Shown: one piece after another, positions 59,297-64,000 of the stretch | Layout: every line of letters begins with the position of its first letter | Numbering within the stretch: the stretch's first letter is position 1 | DNA from: Chiua virens | Taxonomy: Eukaryota; Basidiomycota; Agaricomycetes; Boletales; Boletaceae | Direction of reading: 5' to 3' | NCBI GenBank assembly: GCA_019787685.1 | Contig: JAHNUO010000050.1 | Span: forward strand, 53,302-117,301 | Length of the DNA stretch: 64,000 bases | Made by a program: the position numbers and the translations under genes | Notes under the pieces: model-generated | What the model was told of the DNA's origin: nothing | Databases searched by the model: none | Seen by the model: the letters and a program-made list of their open reading frames with translations, nothing else

Positions 59297-61672
59297 TGCC
59301 GCTCAAGCGGTCGGCGAGTACCTTCAGTTACCTGACGACCTCATCAAAATCGCCGCCTTCCGCAAAAAACTCGAGAAAGAAAACGCCTCCATCGACGCAA
59401 GACTCAAAAGTGGTGCCAAGGAACAGCTGGATGCGACGCGCGAGGGACTCAAGAAACCCCTCAGCACGCGGAATCATGTCCAGGTCTTGAAGGAGGAGAT
59501 GCACACCGTCGACAGGTTATGCACCGATCCGCAAAGCAATGTCTCGACATTTGATCAGATCTGTCGCGTACGTCCCTCTTCACCTGTCGTTCTGACCTTA
59601 TCCTTAACGTTCTCCAGGTCTCGATGGTTCACCGGAATTTCGAGCAGACGGAGGAGGTAGTCAACAATCTGTTGGAGATGAACGCCAAACTCGACATCCT
59701 CGAGGAGATGCTTTCCATGGAAAGCCAAGAACTCGTCGGTCCCACTTCCAACCTGTTGCACATCCACTTGCACATCAACCGTCTCGAAGCCTTTCGGAAC
59801 CAGATCATGCACCAAGCGAAGCAGGCTTCCACCTCATCCCGCCAAAAATTGGCTCGGATCTTCGAACGGCTGTCTCAGTTGATAGTGGACTTTGAGACAT
59901 ATATCATGGATCTGGCACGCAATATTCTCCACCTTGTCCGTGCCGGATATCTGGACGTCGTCGTCAACCTTATCGAGATAGCAGAGTTCGAAGGGAGAGA
60001 GGACGAAAAGGTGCGTTTGCAAACGATCGTCTAGCACGACTACCCACTCAACTAGATCTCGTCAGGCCATTGCCATCCGTCTCGTTGAAAAGGCCGCCAA
60101 GATGGATGCCGCTTCCAAATTCAAATCCATGCAAGCGAACGCCCGTATCATCAAACACTACCGTTCCAAGATTCTCAAAACCATCTCGGATACCATCCTT
60201 TCCGCATTCGACAAAAACTACGACGCATACAACCGAGATCCCGGTGGATTCTTAGATAATCTCGGCTGGATATACCAGGACCTGATCCGCATCGAGAGCG
60301 ACGTCGCTCCTTGTTTCCCGCCCAGCTATGACATGTATGCGTTTTACGTCAAAGAATATCACAAGAACCTGAACACAACCCTCCAACGTCTCGTCGGATC
60401 CGAACCTGAAGCGAGGATCCTCTTACACCTTCACGCGTGGCTCAAAGAGTACAAGAAGAGCATGAAGGAGCTCAACGTCCCCCTTGAGCTGATCGATCCA
60501 CCACTCCTCAACGGCGAAGAGCAGAGCCTCATCGAAGATCATCTCAAACTCATCGTGAAGAAACTCGACGAGTGGTCTACCAACCTCATGAAGACCGAAA
60601 TCCAGGAATTCACGATGCGGACGACGCAACCAGAGGTGGACAGCGACGAGCTGTACGGTACACAGGGCGCCGTCATCTTGTTTCAGATGGTGAGCCAACA
60701 GATCGACACGGCGATGGAGAGTGGACAAGGTGCGATCCTCGCGCGTGTCGTGGAGGAGATCAGTCGAGCGATGCGAGGCATACAGGACCAATGGACCAAA
60801 GTGGTGGAGGCCGAACTCAAGAAGCAGGTAGAGAAACCAGATGACATCGTCCCCGGTCTCGCGGAGTACTGTCTCGCACTCGCCAATGATCAGATGAAGT
60901 CGGCCGACAACACCGAGGGATTGCTTGGCAAGCTAGAACCACTCGTGTCTGAAAAGTATCGCATCCCCACCAACGAAAAGCTCAACGATGCAATCGACGG
61001 CACGCTGGACGTAGCCAAGAAATCTATCCAAACCTTTGTCGCAATCGTTTTCAACGACCTCAAACCGGCCACGAAGCAGCTCTTCCAGGCCGCTTGGTAC
61101 GATGGAATCGTCGAGCAAGTTATCGTGACGATGAAGGACTACACGTCCGATCAACAGTTCGTCAAACCGCTCCTGTTCGAATTGCTCGTGGAAGACCTCC
61201 TCGACGCGTTCCTCGTCACCTACTTGACTGCGCTCGCGAATTCACCCAAGCTCCGGCTGCCCGCGGCGACGGAGCGCATCAAAGCAGACATTAGCGCTGT
61301 CTTTGCGTTTTTTGGTGAATTCAAGCCGGACAAGGAGCTGGAGAAGCATTTTGAGATCACGGAACATAACCTCGCGATGCTGGAAGCGTCCAAGAGTATG
61401 GCGTTCCTGTCATTCTGGGCCTTTGCCAAAGTGCATGGGCCCTGCATACCCTTCGTGGACGGGTTGATGAAGGCGAGGGGTGACTTGGACCGGATGGCGG
61501 TGAGTGAGGTCATGGAAGCGATCAAATGCAAGGTGAAGGAAGAGGGACTCACGGACCGTACGTATCCAATGTACGCCAGGGCCACTGTTCGAATACTCAT
61601 GTATCATTATAGCACCAGAACCAACCATCATGAAGGAGATGAGGTGTTTCACCCGAGTCATTGCCTCGTAAG
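59297..61672 (+). CDS. SEC6: Exocyst complex subunit Sec6
   Basis: Exons: about 59297-59567, 59618-60008, about 60065-61558 and 61614-61672. The protein reads VSAAQAVGEYLQLPDDLIKI and AAFRKKLEKENASIDARLKS; SMVHRNFEQTEEVVNNLLEM; SNLLHIHLHINRLEAFRNQI; AIAIRLVEKAAKMDAASKFK; NLGWIYQDLIRIESDVAPCF with PPSYDMYAFYVKEYH; FVAIVFNDLKPATKQLFQAA and LLVEDLLDAFLVTYL; and ends EEGLTDPPEPTIMKEMRCFT with RVIAS. This matches Sec6/EXOC3 over its whole length (about 740 residues). Sec6 is a core exocyst subunit that tethers secretory vesicles at the growing tip. The first few codons must come from an upstream exon joined at the CACCAG acceptor before 59297; that exon was not identified. The last intron (61559-61613) is needed to reach the proper C-terminus. 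Confidence 0.92.
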
Positions 61673-62948
61673 GTTAATTTTTTTGGGTTTGTAAATTTGA
61701 GTAGGTAGTGGATTATCTAAGTCAAAGTAAATTATGAGCAAGGTTTTATTTTATTTGAGCATTCAAGTATGTACAAAATTCAAATGTAGACTCATGTAGT
61801 TCAATTTATGATTGACAGTGAAATAAACATACCAGAGTGAAATCAGGAAGGGTCAAGGGAAGTGGGGTAACCAGGACATGTCGCAGCAGTCTCAGGTTGA
61901 TGTAAAGGTGGGAATAGGACCTAAATAGAGTCAGTAGAGTGGGCACCAAGGGGCAAATCAACTGGTTGTGAAATGAATGTACCACATTAAAATTGAGACA
62001 CAAAGGGGGATGGAGGCAAGAGAAGTGACTGGGACATGTCGGGGCTGTTTGATGTTGATATAGAGGTGGGAATGGCAGCTAAATAGACTAAATGGAGTGA
62101 GCATGAATCAACGAATTGATCGACAGCGAAACAAACATACCAAAATGAAATTAAGATCTAGGGAGGATTGAGGCAACTAGGGAGACTGGGATGGATTGGG
62201 GCCATTTATAGGGTCATCCTGGAATTAAGATTCAAAATGAAAAAGTCAGAATGGTTAGAAAAGTATATGATAAATAAGAGCCCATTTATGCGAACATTTT
62301 GAGCCCCTTATCAAGGAAAACGGCGGTCGGGTTGTGGAGATAAAAATGAAACAATGGTGTTTAAAGCATGGATGCAAGATTGACATGAAGGGTATTTTTC
62401 TGGGACTTGTGAGTGTGACCAATGGATTCAGAGGGTTCGAAAACCCCCTAGAAAAATGCTAGCATGGTTGTAGAACGCTTCGTTGGTATGACATACTATA
62501 ATTGTTGATAGAGGCAGGAGGAGATAGTTGATGCTGTTCGCCTTAGCTGATTTTATTGGGCTTATAATTGTTACCATTGTGTTCAGAGGGTTCAATATAG
62601 GCAGGGACAGGTACTTCTTATTTTTAGCTAGCGTTCCTAAGGCTAGAAAAATCGCTCTTCGTTGAGGGGGTAGGAGACAGGTAGTCTCATGGTGTGAAAT
62701 ACAATTGCAGAGACCTCAAGAATGTTCTAGGTGACTTCTAGAGATACATTAAACCTGGGGAAGATGCCAAACCCATGTTGTGAAGATGAAAAATCATACA
62801 GAGCCTGGGGTAATTGTAATTACAATTCGAAACCAAAATCTGGGTGAAGTAATGATTGGAGGTTGTTTATATATATGTTAGGATGCCCCAAATACGTTTT
62901 CTAAGAAAACGGCGGTCGGAATAATTTTTGAGCAAGGTAAGAGGGGAG
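61673..62948. other. AT-richer repeat-bearing stretch
   Basis: No gene recognised. It contains the tandem repeats at 61810-62270 and two copies of AAAACGGCGGTCGG (62317-62330 and 62906-62919). Composition is clearly more AT-rich than the gene island. Confidence 0.55.
61810..62270. repeat. Three diverged tandem repeats, period about 150-158 bp
   Basis: Copies begin near 61814 (GACAGTGAAATAAACATACC), 61964 (GGTTGTGAAATGAATGTACC) and 62122 (GACAGCGAAACAAACATACC). Each is followed by GGGACATGTCG or a similar block, GTTGATRTARAGGTGGGAAT and CTAAATAGA. Confidence 0.75.
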
Positions 62949-63273
62949 GAGGGGGAAGGGTGAGATGCATCTCTCAAATATTTTTTGGTGCACTTCTATG
63001 TATGGTATCATGGTCTATAGGTGTTATATACATGTGGGGAACATTATTTGCACTCATAATGGACCATCCTGATTTATTTGAGACCAGTAGAGGGGGGGAG
63101 GGGGGGAGGGTAAGGTGCATCTCTCAAATATTTTTTTGGGTGCAATTCTATGTATTGTATCATGGTCTATAGGTGTTATATACATGTGGGGAACATTATT
63201 TGCACTCATAATGGACCATCCTGATTTATTTGAGACCAGTAGAAGGGGGGGAGGGGGTGAGGGTAAGGTGCAT
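62949..63273. repeat. Two near-identical tandem repeats, period about 150 bp
   Basis: TGCATCTCTCAAATATTTTTT at 62967 and 63117 is followed in both copies by GTATCATGGTCTATAGGTGT, TATACATGTGGGGAACATTA and GGACCATCCTGATTTATTTG, ending in a GGGGGAGGG run. A third copy starts at 63264 (TAAGGTGCAT) and stops. The repeat abuts the KDZ fragment. Confidence 0.88.
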
Positions 63274-63280
63274 AATTCTG

Positions 63281-64000
63281 TCCTGTTGCAAGGAGCACCC
63301 ACCTGGTGTCACAGGAGCCTCCAAATTGAGGAAGCACAAATCAATTCTTGAAAGAGATACAAAAAGCAGTTGGTACACATGCTACGGAGAGATCTCGACT
63401 AGCACTGGCCTGCAGAGCAGGACCATCTCTTGCTGAGCATCCAGAAGTTCTTGTCTATGCACCTCGATTCCTTGGCGATGCTCTCATTGATGTGGAGAAT
63501 GAGGAAGAAGATTCTGATGTTGAATCTGTGGATGGGGATGAAGTAGTCAAAGACTCTAGCATCCCAATATCCTTACTGACCCTTCCCTTTGCTGTCACTT
63601 TGGGTCATGCAGCATGCGTGGAGTACAGGATTGGGGACCTTGCACATCAAGAGTTGTCATTGCGGATAGGTCAGGCAAACGACGCACTTCATGCAATCTG
63701 CCTAGCCCTAGTGATAAGGCAATCCTTTTCTGCAATGATGTTTGCCATGCAGTGGTAATGTATCCTGCAGCCGCGCATGGGAAAGGTCAAATCAGTCGAC
63801 ACCATTCTCCACAAATATACAACAATTTATAAGAAATCTTGGTCCGCAATGCTCTCCCTTGGTGTGGATCAGAACATCCTGAACAGATACCGTGAGCTTG
63901 AAGACAAGGATTTGCAAGTCACCACAAATGTTCTTCAACCAAATGGTAGTGGACATCATGAAGAGAACCTTGCTTGGTTTTGGTCCATGGACATTCCAAG
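63281..64000 (+). pseudogene. KDZ transposase remnant, C-terminal part (second copy)
   Basis: Three frames in turn give the C-terminal region of long KDZ transposases: VLVYAPRFLGDALIDVENEE, an acidic stretch, SLLTLPFAVTLG, LAHQELSLRIGQANDALHAI, then after a shift near 63710 DKAILFCNDVCHA, and after another shift near 63780 KVKSVDTILHKYTTIYKKSW, LEDKDLQVTTNVLQPNG and ENLAWFWSMDIP at the window edge. The motif LR.GQANDALHAI..AL and AWFWSMD are typical of this region. Two frameshifts mark it as decayed. It continues beyond the window. Confidence 0.82.

Noticed and set aside
62425..62455. GGGTTCGAAAACCCCC resembling a tRNA T-arm
   Set aside because: No acceptor stem or anticodon arm around it.

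Overview
The window is nuclear DNA of a filamentous basidiomycete, most likely an Agaricomycete. Evidence: genes split by many short introns (about 50-60 nt, GT..AG), KDZ (Kyakuja-Dileera-Zisupton) transposase remains, Ty3/Gypsy elements with an integrase chromodomain, an HNH_2 nuclease gene, a velvet factor, an F-box gene of a type common in mushrooms, and a GH3 beta-glucosidase. No tRNA, rRNA, CRISPR or prokaryotic feature was seen. Gene names rest on motif recognition only; no database search was run.

Layout. 1-15.7 kb is a nest of transposable elements. A KDZ transposase gene on the minus strand is cut into pieces by a gag-only LTR retrotransposon (9296-13774, near-identical 616-bp LTRs), a solo LTR (14324-14892) and a Gypsy element (3920-7571). 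The Gypsy 3' LTR is itself split by another solo LTR (6766-7472). Upstream, a Tc1/mariner element with 215-bp terminal inverted repeats (1680-3917) sits exactly between two oppositely oriented Gypsy copies, and its transposase is split by a third solo LTR (2457-3096). All three solo LTRs have perfect 5-bp target duplications, so the order of insertion can be read directly.

16.5-61.7 kb is a gene island. In order: HNH_2 nuclease (+), velvet regulator (-), F-box protein with TPR-like N-terminus (-), a gene-poor stretch, a two-finger GATA factor (+), another gene-poor stretch with a decayed conserved fungal gene (-) and a hypothetical gene (-), a WD40 protein resembling TCAB1/WRAP53 (+), ribosomal protein uL14/RPL23 (-), a secreted Ser/Thr-rich protein (-), an alpha-arrestin with a PPxY motif (+), DNA polymerase lambda (-), a LaeA/UMTA-like methyltransferase (+), a secreted GH3 beta-glucosidase (-), a small cluster of gene fragments, and exocyst subunit SEC6 (+). 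These are mostly unrelated single genes; no biosynthetic cluster or operon-like unit is evident, although velvet and LaeA-like proteins belong to the same general regulatory theme in fungi (they lie about 30 kb apart here).

61.7-64 kb returns to repeats: two sets of tandem repeats and the C-terminal part of a second, frameshifted KDZ transposase that runs off the window. The gene island is therefore bounded on both sides by KDZ remains.
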